Notes: generated by a model from the letters alone, not told the origin. A DNA stretch of 41,939 nt from Armatimonadota bacterium (GCA_020846535.1 JADLDR010000180.1:1-41939); one strand, 5' to 3'. Positions 9,174 through 17,013 are shown, counted from the stretch's first letter. Numbers and translations: made by a program.

Positions 9174-9854
9174 CTAGAGGGCGCGCATCGCCTGAGCGAA
9201 TCGGCTGGTGACAGCCTGGGGGGCCGTGATGGCCGTTCCGACTACGACAGCCCAGGCCCCGCGGCGGAGAGCCTCCGCCGCCTGTTCCGGCGTCCAGAAG
9301 CGGCCTTCGGCGATGATGGGGCCGTCCGTCTCGGAGGTAATTCGGGAGATCAGGTCGAGGTCCGGGCCGTTTTTCCTGTCCGCCGTATAAGGGGTATAGC
9401 CGGACATAGTTGTGGCGATGATATCGGCTCCCTGGTCTTTCGCAAACCGCGCGTCCTCCAGGTTCGAGATATCCGCCATGACCAGGGCCTTCGATTGGCG
9501 GTGGATGGCCTCGATGACTTCGGCCAGCCGGACGCCGTTGGGACGGGGGCGGGGCGTGCCGTCCATGGCAACGATATCCGAACCGACGGCAATAACCTCC
9601 TCGGCATCCTCCCAGAGCGGCGTGATGTAGACTTCCGACCCCGGATATCGCTTCTTGTTGATCCCGACGACCGGCATGCCGGTCGCCTCCTTGATCGCCT
9701 TGATATCCGCCGCTCCGTTGGCCCGGATCCCGACCGCGCCGCCGATCTGAGCGCATTTTGCCATGGCCGACATGAAGACCGGCCCGTGCAGTGGGGAATC
9801 AGCCCCGGCCTGACAGGAAACGATCAGCCCGCCTTTAATTCGTTCCAGTAGCAT
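9174..9854 (-). CDS. nanE: N-acetylmannosamine-6-phosphate 2-epimerase
   Basis: NanE converts N-acetylmannosamine-6-phosphate to N-acetylglucosamine-6-phosphate in amino-sugar/sialic-acid catabolism in the cytoplasm. The 226-residue (beta/alpha)8 protein starts with GGLIVSCQA and has GAVGIRAN, PVVGINKK carrying the conserved lysine, VAMDGTPRPRP, MADISNLEDA and the C-terminal phosphate-binding WAVVVGTAITAP, all typical of NanE. It is the first gene of a two-gene minus-strand unit with the GxGYxYP protein. No nanA, nanK or nagA gene is visible nearby, so the pathway must be completed elsewhere. Confidence 0.93.
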   Translation of the reverse strand: MLLERIKGGLIVSCQAGADSPLHGPVFMSAMAKCAQIGGAVGIRANGAADIKAIKEATGMPVVGINKKRYPGSEVYITPLWEDAEEVIAVGSDIVAMDGTPRPRPNGVRLAEVIEAIHRQSKALVMADISNLEDARFAKDQGADIIATTMSGYTPYTADRKNGPDLDLISRITSETDGPIIAEGRFWTPEQAAEALRRGAWAVVVGTAITAPQAVTSRFAQAMRAL

Positions 9855-9949
9855 AGTGGTATTCCTTCCCGGCCCGGCGTCGGTCGCATGAGCCGGGCAT
9901 GCTTATCCTTATTCCATTCGCTGCCAGCATCGAAATCCCTTCCGAACCA

Positions 9950-9978
9950 TTGACAGAAATGTGGAATCATGATATAAT
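9950..9978 (+). promoter_or_regulatory. Consensus sigma-70 promoter for the Uma2 gene
   Basis: A perfect -35 TTGACA (9950-9955) and a perfect -10 TATAAT (9973-9978) are separated by exactly 17 bases. Predicted start of transcription is near 9985, leaving about 37 bases of leader before ATG 10022. Confidence 0.85.
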
Positions 9979-10021
9979 TCCAATAAATTGGTTGAGGCGA
10001 AATCGATCACGGAGAAAGAAA

Positions 10022-10600
10022 ATGGCGGTACAAACAGCGACCTACAGATTCACAGTCGAGGAGTATCACCGGATGGCCGATGCCGGTATCTTCATGGAGG
10101 ATGACCGGATCGAACTGATCGAAGGAGAGGTGGTCGAGATGTCCCCCATCGGCAGCTTCCATGCGAGTGTTGTCGATATACTGAATCAGGAACTCAATGA
10201 CAAGCTCAGAAAGGCAGCGACAGTCAGGGTTCAAAATCCGGCGATCCTGAATTTTCGGACCGAGCCTGAACCGGATATCATCCTCTTGAAGCAACATCCT
10301 CGTTTTTACAGGGACAAACATCCGGGACCTGAGGATATTCTGCTGATCATCGAGGTGGCCGATTCATCGCTCCACTACGACCGGTATACTAAAATGCCCC
10401 TGTACGCCCGCACCGGCGTTGTGGAAAGCTGGATCGTCAATCTGGTGGATGGGGCGATTGAAATCCACCGCCAGCCGTCGCCGGAAGGCTACCGGGTCAT
10501 CGAAATCTGCAGGGGACAGGATACGGTTTCTCCGCTAGCGTTCCCGGAGATCGAAATCAGGGTGGAGGAGATCGTAGGGGAGGCCAGGGAATCAATGTAG
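10022..10600 (+). CDS. Uma2-family (DUF820) putative PD-(D/E)XK nuclease
   Basis: A 192-residue protein of the Uma2 family, which has a restriction-endonuclease-like fold. The family features are visible: RFTVEEYHRM at the N-terminus, EDDRIELIEGEVVEMSPIG, PEPDIILLK with the catalytic Asp, LLIIEVADSS carrying the E-x-x motif strand, and YARTGVVESWIVN. ATG 10022 is chosen because GGAGAAAG lies just upstream and the protein then matches normal family length; a frame extending to 9899 would run through the promoter. The family is greatly expanded in cyanobacteria, Chloroflexi and Armatimonadota and has no settled biological role; some members sit in mobile contexts. Confidence 0.88.
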   Translation: MAVQTATYRFTVEEYHRMADAGIFMEDDRIELIEGEVVEMSPIGSFHASVVDILNQELNDKLRKAATVRVQNPAILNFRTEPEPDIILLKQHPRFYRDKHPGPEDILLIIEVADSSLHYDRYTKMPLYARTGVVESWIVNLVDGAIEIHRQPSPEGYRVIEICRGQDTVSPLAFPEIEIRVEEIVGEARESM

Positions 10601-10651
10601 AACAAGGTGTTCCGGCGTATAGGATACTCATTCGGGGCGCTGGATACCTAT

Positions 10652-10674
10652 GGGGCGGGTATGCAACCCGCCCC
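10652..10674. terminator. Hairpin between convergent Uma2 and polymerase genes
   Basis: GGGGCGGGT (10652-10660) and ACCCGCCCC (10666-10674) form a perfect 9-bp stem with loop ATGCA. It lies in the 118-base gap between convergent genes and probably serves both. There is no T-run on either side. Confidence 0.5.
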
Positions 10675-10718
10675 GGCTATCATGGAAAGAATCAGCGAAA
10701 CCTTACCACTCTCCGTAC

Positions 10719-13700
10719 CTACCTCTCTACGCCCAATCCCACAAACAGCCGGCTGTCCGGGTCTTGAAGATGGTCTACTTCACCGATGGCGGCGGCGCGG
10801 GCGAAGACCAGGCCGGGGTAGCGTGAACGCATAGCGCGGGCCAGGGCGTTGTAGCCTCGGGTTTCGGTTCTCGCGTGAAGCGGGTAGCCGAACTGATCCA
10901 GGTTGTCCACCATCTGCGCCAGACCCCGGCGGCAGCCGACCACGTGAAGGAGCATTTCCTCGCAGGAAAGGCCGTCCCGGAACCGGTAAGGGGCGGGAAC
11001 GGGCTGTCCTTCGATGTTTTGCACCACGCCCATCAGCCCGATCAGCTTGATCAGGTGGTTCAGGGTGCCTCGGGCACCGCTCTTGCAGGCTAGAAGCTGC
11101 GGGCCCATGTCGATGCCGCCGAAATCGGCGCTTTGGGCCAGCTGGGCCATCAATGCCTCCGAATAACGGTTCCAATCTTCGATATCGCCGGTGGGCGGCT
11201 GCGGCGGTCGGCTCAGAGCGGCCCCGATGTAGGGGTGGATGGAGGCCCCCGATGCTTTAGCCGTCTCGAAACCGAGACGCATCAGTTTGTCCAGGCGGTC
11301 GAAGAAGGCTTCCGCTCCCTCGCGCATGTAGACGGCCTGGAGGGCGTCCCCCAGGGTGAGGCGGGTGATATAGCCGTCCGGGGCGGCCACGGGTTCGCCG
11401 ACAATCGCCTCGATCTTTTTGAGACCTGCTTCGCTGAGGCTCAGGGAGGCCAGCGCCCAGTGGCCCGAGTGCCAGAGGTGCAGGAACCGGGCCAGGCCGG
11501 GATCCCGGGCCAGATGGCCGGCGATAGAAAGCTTTTCGCCGGCCTCCCGCTGGCCCGTCTCCGTGACCGGCAGGAAGACGGCCACCTGGTCGCCGTCGAA
11601 GTCGGCGTTCAGAAAATAGCAGGCGGAAGGATGGAGGCGAATGGCCCGGTCGGGGCAGCGCACCGGATGAAAGGCCAGCAGGGACACCGCCGAAGTGGTC
11701 GGGGCGCGGTTGATGATCACCCACGAATGCGCCATGGCATCATCCATCGCCCGGGCGGCGCTTTCGCTGCGGGCGTCCACCGCCGCCCTGTCGCCTAGCT
11801 CCCTTGCGGCAAACGGCGCAAACAGCGTCCAGGCGATTTCATCCGGCAAGCCCACCTGAGTGATTTTGAGTTCCGGCCCGACCGTGATGACGGAGCGTCC
11901 GCTGAACAGCACCCGCGCTCCCAGGCGCAGGCGGTCCGGGGTCAGGAGGGTTTCGAAAAAGGCGCTGACTTTGGCTTCCAGGTCGGCCCTGGCCCGGCGC
12001 TTCAGCGATTCGGGGGCCTGCCCGGCCATCATTCGCTCCATCCGGTGGTTTGCCTCGGCCAGCGCGGTAAACTCCGCTGGTTCCCTGAACAGCCCCACCT
12101 CGGAAATCTCGTGTTCGGGAAGCCAGGGATGGGGAACCGGGCAGGCCAGCTTCAATGAAGGCTCCACCGGCGGGGCGAAGCGGAACGCGATTTTCTCGCC
12201 ATCGAACTCGGCCCGGATGCCGGCCACGGCCAGTCGCTCGATGAGAGTGGTCAAGCTGGGCGATGGCGGCCCGGCCAGCGCTACCGGTCCGCGTGCGATT
12301 TCATCCGCAAGGGTCTGGAAATCCACATGCCCGCTGGCCTGGGTGTTGCAGTGTTCGGAGATGGTGATGTATGCCCCGGCCTCTTTGAGGGCGTCGGTTT
12401 CCATCTGGCCGTGCCGCTGGTAACGCCCGTCTCTCGCCCCGGTGTGGATTTTCTCGCGCACCAGGTGGTGCAGGCGGCCCCAGTAGACATAACCTGCCAG
12501 GCCGGGGCGCTCCAAAGGTCTCCCGTTCCGGCCCAGGGTGAGCCTTTCCATCCCATCCTCCGGCAGCCCCAGGGCCGCAAGGCGGCGGCGCAGTTCCGCC
12601 TCGCCAGGGGCCTGGAAGGGGGGGACGACAGCAGTTTTGCCTTCCACGTGGGCGATGCGCCCCATCAGCAATTCTCGCGCCTGCCCGAAATTGAGGCGGG
12701 TGTGGAAGGCGATAAAGTCAAAGACCAGTTCCACAGGCGTTCCGTCGGGCAGGTGCGGCATCCGGTCGTCGGGGAGGATACGAGAGACCACCCCTTTCGT
12801 GCCATGCCGGTTGCTCAGCTTGTCGCCCGGCTCGACAGGGTAGGGGAAGGTCAGCTTTTTCGCGCACGACTCGCTGACCACGATGCTGTCCTCATAGGTT
12901 TCGATGCCCCAGGGGATATAGGCGGTCAGGAGGTTGCGCCCGCACCAGAAGCCAGGGGCGTCCGGCTCGCAGCCGGTGCGGACGAACGCCGGTTCCGGCT
13001 CCTCCGGTGTGACCCACTGGCGCATCATGTTCGCTCCTATGATGAGGCGGTTGGCGTCGCTGTACTCCAGGAAGGGAATCATGGAGGCCGTCAAGCCGAA
13101 CGTGGCCTCCGGGCGTGGGTCGGTGATGACGAGCTTGCCGTTTTCGATGGCCGCGCCGAGCGCGATGGTCAGGATTTTGCCGATATTCGGCCCCTCGGGG
13201 GTCTCGATAGGGCAGGTGCGCCCGAAATGGGACCGGGTGATGACCCGCTCGCGCCCCGGAATGGAAATCCGGCGCAGGTGGGTATGATGGGAAAGCCAGT
13301 TCGTCCGGTCGAGCCACTGCCCGCTCCGCTTCAGAAAGTCCCGGACCCAGGCGTCCAGGGGAAGCCAGGAGCGCAGGAGCGCCTCATCCCAGGCAAAATC
13401 GGGCGGAGCCTCCCCTAATCGGCCTGCAATGGCCCGGTAAAGCTGCTCGCCCACGCAGAGGATGTCGGCGGACTCCAGATCGTCGCAAGAGGCTGTTGGC
13501 ACGACGACCCAGGAACCCTGCTCGATCTCAAAAACGCCCGATGGGTCGGGCTGCGGGATAAGATAGTCGGCCTCGAAATCCCCATCGGGGCGAGAGAGGG
13601 TAAGGACAATACGGCACTCGCAGGTCCCGGCAGTCTTGGACCGGTAGCCCGTCAGCGGCAGCCGGTCGGCGAGGAGCCGGGGCAGGGAATCGTTCAGAAA

Positions 13701-13748
13701 GCGGTCGTAGGATTTTTTGTGCCAGGGGGTGGATGCGTTCAGAGACAT
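10719..13748 (-). CDS. Single-chain compact RNA polymerase: fused beta and beta-prime catalytic cores
   Basis: A 1009-residue protein containing RNA polymerase beta motifs followed by beta-prime motifs. Beta part: rifampicin-region-like QWLDRTNWLSHHTHLRRIS (about 144-162), CPIETPEGPNIG (179-190), GANMMRQ (238-244), YEDSIVVSE (285-293), GDK/TKG lysines (310 and 318, equivalent to E. coli K1065 and K1073), RLNFGQ (351-356), REKIH (His 435, like H1237) and GQMETDALKEAGA (447-459). Beta-prime part: lid-like CPVPHPWLP, a shortened clamp coiled coil (about 556-580), SGRSVITVGPEL (616-627), NRAPTT (680-685), NADFDGD (714-720; 11589-11609) with all three magnesium-binding Asp, SGARG (890-894) and a divergent bridge helix (about 932-960). 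Missing: both beta lobes, the beta-prime zinc finger, the trigger loop and the jaw. Normal polymerases have about 1200 plus 1200-1400 residues in two chains. ATG 13748 overlaps the sigma stop (TGATG) and has GGGAGG upstream. A polymerase dedicated to the adjacent sigma factor is my inference. Confidence 0.9.
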   Translation of the reverse strand: MSLNASTPWHKKSYDRFLNDSLPRLLADRLPLTGYRSKTAGTCECRIVLTLSRPDGDFEADYLIPQPDPSGVFEIEQGSWVVVPTASCDDLESADILCVGEQLYRAIAGRLGEAPPDFAWDEALLRSWLPLDAWVRDFLKRSGQWLDRTNWLSHHTHLRRISIPGRERVITRSHFGRTCPIETPEGPNIGKILTIALGAAIENGKLVITDPRPEATFGLTASMIPFLEYSDANRLIIGANMMRQWVTPEEPEPAFVRTGCEPDAPGFWCGRNLLTAYIPWGIETYEDSIVVSESCAKKLTFPYPVEPGDKLSNRHGTKGVVSRILPDDRMPHLPDGTPVELVFDFIAFHTRLNFGQARELLMGRIAHVEGKTAVVPPFQAPGEAELRRRLAALGLPEDGMERLTLGRNGRPLERPGLAGYVYWGRLHHLVREKIHTGARDGRYQRHGQMETDALKEAGAYITISEHCNTQASGHVDFQTLADEIARGPVALAGPPSPSLTTLIERLAVAGIRAEFDGEKIAFRFAPPVEPSLKLACPVPHPWLPEHEISEVGLFREPAEFTALAEANHRMERMMAGQAPESLKRRARADLEAKVSAFFETLLTPDRLRLGARVLFSGRSVITVGPELKITQVGLPDEIAWTLFAPFAARELGDRAAVDARSESAARAMDDAMAHSWVIINRAPTTSAVSLLAFHPVRCPDRAIRLHPSACYFLNADFDGDQVAVFLPVTETGQREAGEKLSIAGHLARDPGLARFLHLWHSGHWALASLSLSEAGLKKIEAIVGEPVAAPDGYITRLTLGDALQAVYMREGAEAFFDRLDKLMRLGFETAKASGASIHPYIGAALSRPPQPPTGDIEDWNRYSEALMAQLAQSADFGGIDMGPQLLACKSGARGTLNHLIKLIGLMGVVQNIEGQPVPAPYRFRDGLSCEEMLLHVVGCRRGLAQMVDNLDQFGYPLHARTETRGYNALARAMRSRYPGLVFARAAAIGEVDHLQDPDSRLFVGLGVER

Positions 13749-14359
13749 CACTTTTCCTCCCATTCGTGTTCGTAGTCCCGCCACTGCTGGGCGAGGCACT
13801 TTCGGGCGTAGAAGAGTCGCGACCTCACCGTGCCTTCCGGGATACCGAGCGACTCGGCCACCTCGCGGATGTCCATATCCGCCTCATAGATCAAGCGGAA
13901 GACCGCCCGTTTGTCGGCGGGAAGCTCGGTAACGAGGCGTTCGAGGAGTCGCCTTTCCTCGGCACGCTGGACGACTTCCTCCGGGGCGGGAGAAGCGGTA
14001 TCCGCCAGCCAGCCGGGCTGAGGCGCGGGGTTATCCTCATCGCCGCTTTCGGCAGGGATTTCGAGAGGGCGCTCCCGGCGGCGGCGCACGGTGCGGAGGT
14101 GGTTGAAGGCCAGGTTGGTGGCGATCCGGTAGAGCCAGGCTTTCAGGCTGCCGCGACCGTCCCACCGGTCAGCATGAGTCCAGAGGCGCAGGAATACCTC
14201 CTGAAGCAGGTCGTGGGCCGCCTCTTCGTCCCGCAGCGTCCGGATGAGGTGCCGGCGTATCCCGTCCTTATAGCGGTTGAAGAGAACCTCGAAGGCCTGC
14301 TCATCCTGTTCCCTCACGGATTGCATCAGATCCGGTTCGGGTCGCTCCCATGCTCCCAT
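13748..14359 (-). CDS. ECF-type RNA polymerase sigma factor
   Basis: A 203-residue sigma-70-family protein with only regions 2 and 4. Region 2 contains AFEVLFNRYKDGIRRHLIR, DLLQEVFLRLW and WLYRIATNLAFNHLR (core binding and -10 recognition). Region 4 contains LPADKRAVFRLIYEADM and a helix-turn-helix REVAESLGIPEGTVRSRL (-35 recognition). ATG 14359 is preceded by GGGAGG with 9-base spacing; a longer frame to 14410 lacks one. Most ECF genes are followed by an anti-sigma gene. Here the next gene, overlapping in TGATG, is instead a compact beta/beta-prime fusion, so the sigma factor probably serves that polymerase, the host polymerase, or both. A possible autoregulatory promoter lies at 14381-14410. 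Confidence 0.93.
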   Translation of the reverse strand: MGAWERPEPDLMQSVREQDEQAFEVLFNRYKDGIRRHLIRTLRDEEAAHDLLQEVFLRLWTHADRWDGRGSLKAWLYRIATNLAFNHLRTVRRRRERPLEIPAESGDEDNPAPQPGWLADTASPAPEEVVQRAEERRLLERLVTELPADKRAVFRLIYEADMDIREVAESLGIPEGTVRSRLFYARKCLAQQWRDYEHEWEEK

Positions 14360-14380
14360 CCCGCAACGCCTCCCACTACA

Positions 14381-14410
14381 GGAGACACCGCCCGCGGGCC
14401 GTTTGTTCAC
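14381..14410 (-). promoter_or_regulatory. Candidate ECF-type promoter of the sigma/polymerase operon
   Basis: On the minus strand GTGAACAA begins at 14410, and TGTCTCC (14387-14381) follows GTGAAC after 17 bases. The AAC-type -35 and the spacing fit ECF promoters. The same arrangement precedes the neighbouring collagen-like gene. The predicted start, near 14374, would give a very short leader. Confidence 0.4.
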
Positions 14411-14418
14411 GTACGGGG

Positions 14419-14457
14419 AGAAAAAGAAGCAGGGGATGGAAAAATATCTATCCCCTG
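14419..14457 (-). terminator. Intrinsic terminator after the collagen-like gene
   Basis: Read on the minus strand, CAGGGGAT (14457-14450) pairs with ATCCCCTG (14437-14430) across a 12-base loop. CTTCTTTTTC follows, a T-rich tail. It separates the collagen-like gene from the sigma gene, so the latter needs its own promoter. Confidence 0.7.
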
Positions 14458-14478
14458 TTAAGAACGCTATTCGGTTTT

Positions 14479-14829
14479 TTATGGACCGGTTGTCGTGCTG
14501 CCAGTAGTGCCGGAGGTTGCCCCTCCGGTAGCGCCTGCGTCGGAACCGGCGGAGCCGCTAGGCCCTGGAGAGCTGGATAGGCCGGGCGAACCCGCAGGGC
14601 CAGGAGCGCCGGAAGCGCCCGCAGGCCCGGGATGCCCCGCAGGTCCGGGCGTGTCGGAGCCGCCTGGAACGACGATGGTGTTCGGGCCGGAATCGCGAAC
14701 GACCGCGACATCACGGTTGGACGGCACCCACCATGCAAAATATCCGATCAACAAAGCGACCAGCACCACAATTACGATCACGAGCGCAGTCGCCGAAAGA
14801 GCGGTTACATTATCATCGCTAGCGTTCAT
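14479..14829 (-). CDS. Membrane-anchored collagen-like small protein
   Basis: A 116-residue protein. Residues about 12-36 form one transmembrane helix (ATALVIVIVVLVALLIGYF). A short linker NRDVAVVRDSGPNTIVVPGG follows, then about 40 residues of collagen-like Gly-x-Pro/Ala triplets (for example GPAGHPGPAGASGAPGPAG), and a Gly/Ser/Thr-rich tail. The triplet run has a break near SSPGPS. Such a protein could form a short extracellular triple helix. ATG 14829 is preceded by GAAGGGGG. It lies directly upstream of the sigma/polymerase pair on the same strand, separated by a terminator, and may be controlled by that sigma factor. No anti-sigma domain is visible in its short cytoplasmic N-terminus (about 11 residues). 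Confidence 0.8.
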   Translation of the reverse strand: MNASDDNVTALSATALVIVIVVLVALLIGYFAWWVPSNRDVAVVRDSGPNTIVVPGGSDTPGPAGHPGPAGASGAPGPAGSPGLSSSPGPSGSAGSDAGATGGATSGTTGSTTTGP

Positions 14830-14872
14830 CTCATCCCCCTTCTATCTCAGGAGTGATTAATTTCGCTCACTC

Positions 14873-14904
14873 TATAATACAGCGGGAAGTCGAGAGTTGT
14901 TCCC
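14873..14904 (-). promoter_or_regulatory. Candidate ECF-type promoter of the collagen-like gene
   Basis: On the minus strand GGGAAC (14904-14899), continued by AA, is followed after 17 bases by TGTATTATAG. The -35-like part and spacing match the sequence ahead of the sigma gene (GTGAACAA, 17 bases, TGT). The TATTAT could alternatively be an ordinary -10 box. Confidence 0.4.
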
Positions 14905-15054
14905 AAACGCTATGATTGTGGTTGCAGGACAGGGGGGTATGCTGAAGGAGGATCGGATCGGTGGCCGAAATAGGGAGTCAGGCCGGCAGCCTGCTGGGAG
15001 AGGCCGCTGGCCCGAACCCAGGCATCCTGCCACCCTGTTACGGAGGCGTTTTCC

Positions 15055-16017
15055 ATGAAAATAGCGTATATCGGCGCAGGCAATTTCACCAACCACTATA
15101 TGTTTCCTCAACTCGCCCGGCACGGTCTGGAACTGGCCGCCATCTGCGATCTGGATGAAGGAAAGGCGGAGGCGGCGCGCCAGCGGTACGGCTTTGGGAG
15201 GATTTATACGGATTTCCGGAAGATGTTGGAAACGGAGCGCCCGCAGGCGGTTTTCTGCGTGGGTGGGCCGAAGGTGCATTATTCGGTGGGCCTGGAAGTG
15301 CTGGATAGGGGCTTCCCGCTTTATGTGCAGAAATCCCCGGCCCCCAGCAGCGCGTCCACCCGGGAGATGAGTGTGACGGCGGAGCGAAAAGGCGTCGTCT
15401 GTCATGTCGGATTCAACCTGCGCTCTGCGCCTGCCGTCAGGCAGGCCCGGGCGGCCATCACATCGGATGAGTTCGGCAGGCCACTGATGGGTGTTTTCCG
15501 CTACGGCCTGACCTATGGGGCCACCATGGCCGATGTGGTGATGGACCAGCACTGCCACATGACCGACCTGGCCCGTTTTCTGATGGGAGGCATCCGGTCG
15601 GTGAAGGTGATCCCTTCTGGCCTGCCGGAGGCCCGCGACTATGTGGCGGCAGTGCAGTTTCACTCCGGCGCGGTCGGCACGCTCAATTTTACCTCAGGCC
15701 AGATCATCGAAAAGGAATTTCTCTATTTTGAGGTGACGGGAGAGGGAACCTTCCTCTACAGCCACGAGTGTGCTTCTCTGGTCTGGAACCGACCCTTCAA
15801 GGGGGAGTGGTGGCAGTCCCCTCGGGCCGATTACGTCTATCGCCACGGCGCATTCGGGGGACAGGTGGGGCTGGAAACGCTGGGTTATATCGGCGATGTC
15901 GCCAGCTTCATCGCCGCCGTCAAGGGAGAGGCGGAGGATATCTCTCCCATCTCCAGCGCCATCGGAACGATGGAACTCTGCGAAGCGATCCTGCGCCAGA
16001 TCGAGGAGCGAGTATAG
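15055..16017 (+). CDS. Gfo/Idh/MocA-family oxidoreductase
   Basis: A 320-residue NAD(P)-dependent sugar or cyclitol dehydrogenase. The N-terminal Rossmann domain opens with KIAYIGAGNF, and the acidic CDLDEGK loop suggests NAD preference. The usual EKP motif appears as QKSPAP, keeping the catalytic lysine. The C-terminal domain has DQHCHMTDLARF, equivalent to the D-x-x-x-H-x-x-D active-site segment. GGAGG lies 9 bases before ATG 15055. The following TIM-barrel isomerase gene is typical of inositol- or polysaccharide-catabolic clusters, but the substrate cannot be read from sequence. Confidence 0.88.
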   Translation: MKIAYIGAGNFTNHYMFPQLARHGLELAAICDLDEGKAEAARQRYGFGRIYTDFRKMLETERPQAVFCVGGPKVHYSVGLEVLDRGFPLYVQKSPAPSSASTREMSVTAERKGVVCHVGFNLRSAPAVRQARAAITSDEFGRPLMGVFRYGLTYGATMADVVMDQHCHMTDLARFLMGGIRSVKVIPSGLPEARDYVAAVQFHSGAVGTLNFTSGQIIEKEFLYFEVTGEGTFLYSHECASLVWNRPFKGEWWQSPRADYVYRHGAFGGQVGLETLGYIGDVASFIAAVKGEAEDISPISSAIGTMELCEAILRQIEERV

Positions 16018-16140
16018 GGCCAACAAATAAAGGAGAAACCATCGAAAGGGTGAATATGCTTCATGGCGTTGAAGCGTTCGGGCGGCGACATCCCAAGCGT
16101 CATAAGTTCCCCCTGAAAAGGGATCGGATAGGAGGTCGGT

Positions 16141-17013
16141 ATGTTTGAGATCGGCACAAGCACACATGCGATAGCGGGGTTCGGGCAGCCGGGCAAGCCG
16201 TTTCGCCAGTCGCTGGCGGAGATGGCGGAATGCGGTTTCGCCCACTTTATGCTGCTGGCCTCGGAGGGCGGCTCCCCGGCAGGCCCCATGGTGGACGCCC
16301 AGGAATCGCTGCTGGATATCCGGCACAGCGATATCGAGGCCGTGGTGAAGGCGATTTCCTCCTACGGGCTGCGCGTCAGCTCGCTGTATCCGGGCTTCAC
16401 CCTGGACTATACCCCTGAAGGCGCGGCTGCCACGGTCGAAAAGCTCAAAGTCTACCGCGACATCGCTTGGCGGCTGGGCTGCCATCTGATGGTGCATTCC
16501 GCGGGCCGCAGCCTCCCGCCCAAGACGCCTCTGGAGGAAAAGAAGGAGCATATCCGCCGGGTAGCGGTGGTAATGGATATGGTCGCCTCCTCCAGCCCGG
16601 GCGAGGTTTTGAAGATGGCCGTGGATGTCCATTACGGCGGCATCATCGAGACCGTGGCCGACTGCGAACACCTGCTTTCCCTGGCGAAAAAGCCCAATGT
16701 GGGCCTCTGCCTGAATATGGGCCACATGACCACCCTCGGACAGGAAGGCTGGACGCTCCTGCTGCGGTATCCGGAGCGGATACATGTCATCGCCTGGAAA
16801 GACCATCTTACGGGGGACCATCTGCCGCAGCCGGTCGTCAGTTGCGAACTCGGCAAGGGCGAGACACCCTTGCAAAAATATATCGAAGCCTACCGCCAGG
16901 TGGAATGTCAGGCATCTCACCTCATTACCTTCGAGGATGTTCCCATTGCCGAGAAAAAGGACGCCCTCAAGCGCAGCCGTGAATATCTGGTACAGCTTTT
17001 TCAGGAGAACTGA
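16141..17013 (+). CDS. Sugar phosphate isomerase/epimerase (xylose-isomerase-like TIM barrel)
   Basis: A 290-residue protein of the AP-endonuclease-2/xylose-isomerase-like TIM-barrel superfamily. Supporting segments are GFAHFMLLASEG, VSSLYPGF, CHLMVHSAGRSLPP, MAVDVHYGGIIET, GLCLNMGHMTTLG and VIAWKDHL, which carry the Glu/Asp/His metal ligands usual for these divalent-metal enzymes. Start ATG 16141 has TAGGAGG at good spacing. It probably acts with the preceding Gfo/Idh/MocA oxidoreductase on a sugar or inositol derivative. The 123-base gap between them holds no recognisable gene. Specific substrate unknown. Confidence 0.82.
   Translation: MFEIGTSTHAIAGFGQPGKPFRQSLAEMAECGFAHFMLLASEGGSPAGPMVDAQESLLDIRHSDIEAVVKAISSYGLRVSSLYPGFTLDYTPEGAAATVEKLKVYRDIAWRLGCHLMVHSAGRSLPPKTPLEEKKEHIRRVAVVMDMVASSSPGEVLKMAVDVHYGGIIETVADCEHLLSLAKKPNVGLCLNMGHMTTLGQEGWTLLLRYPERIHVIAWKDHLTGDHLPQPVVSCELGKGETPLQKYIEAYRQVECQASHLITFEDVPIAEKKDALKRSREYLVQLFQEN

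Noticed and set aside
10719..13748. The fused polymerase as a pseudogene of rpoB/rpoC
   Set aside because: The frame is open for 1009 codons, the catalytic motifs are intact, and translation is coupled to an intact sigma gene. A random fusion of broken genes would not retain all of these.
13746..13799. Longer start of the polymerase gene at 13799
   Set aside because: It would overlap the sigma gene by 52 bases without a ribosome binding site. ATG 13748 gives the TGATG overlap with GGGAGG in front.
14961..15158. GTG-initiated 65-residue ORF behind GAAGGAGG
   Set aside because: It overlaps the start of the oxidoreductase gene by about 100 bases in another frame and shows no protein-like features. 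The Shine-Dalgarno match alone is not enough.
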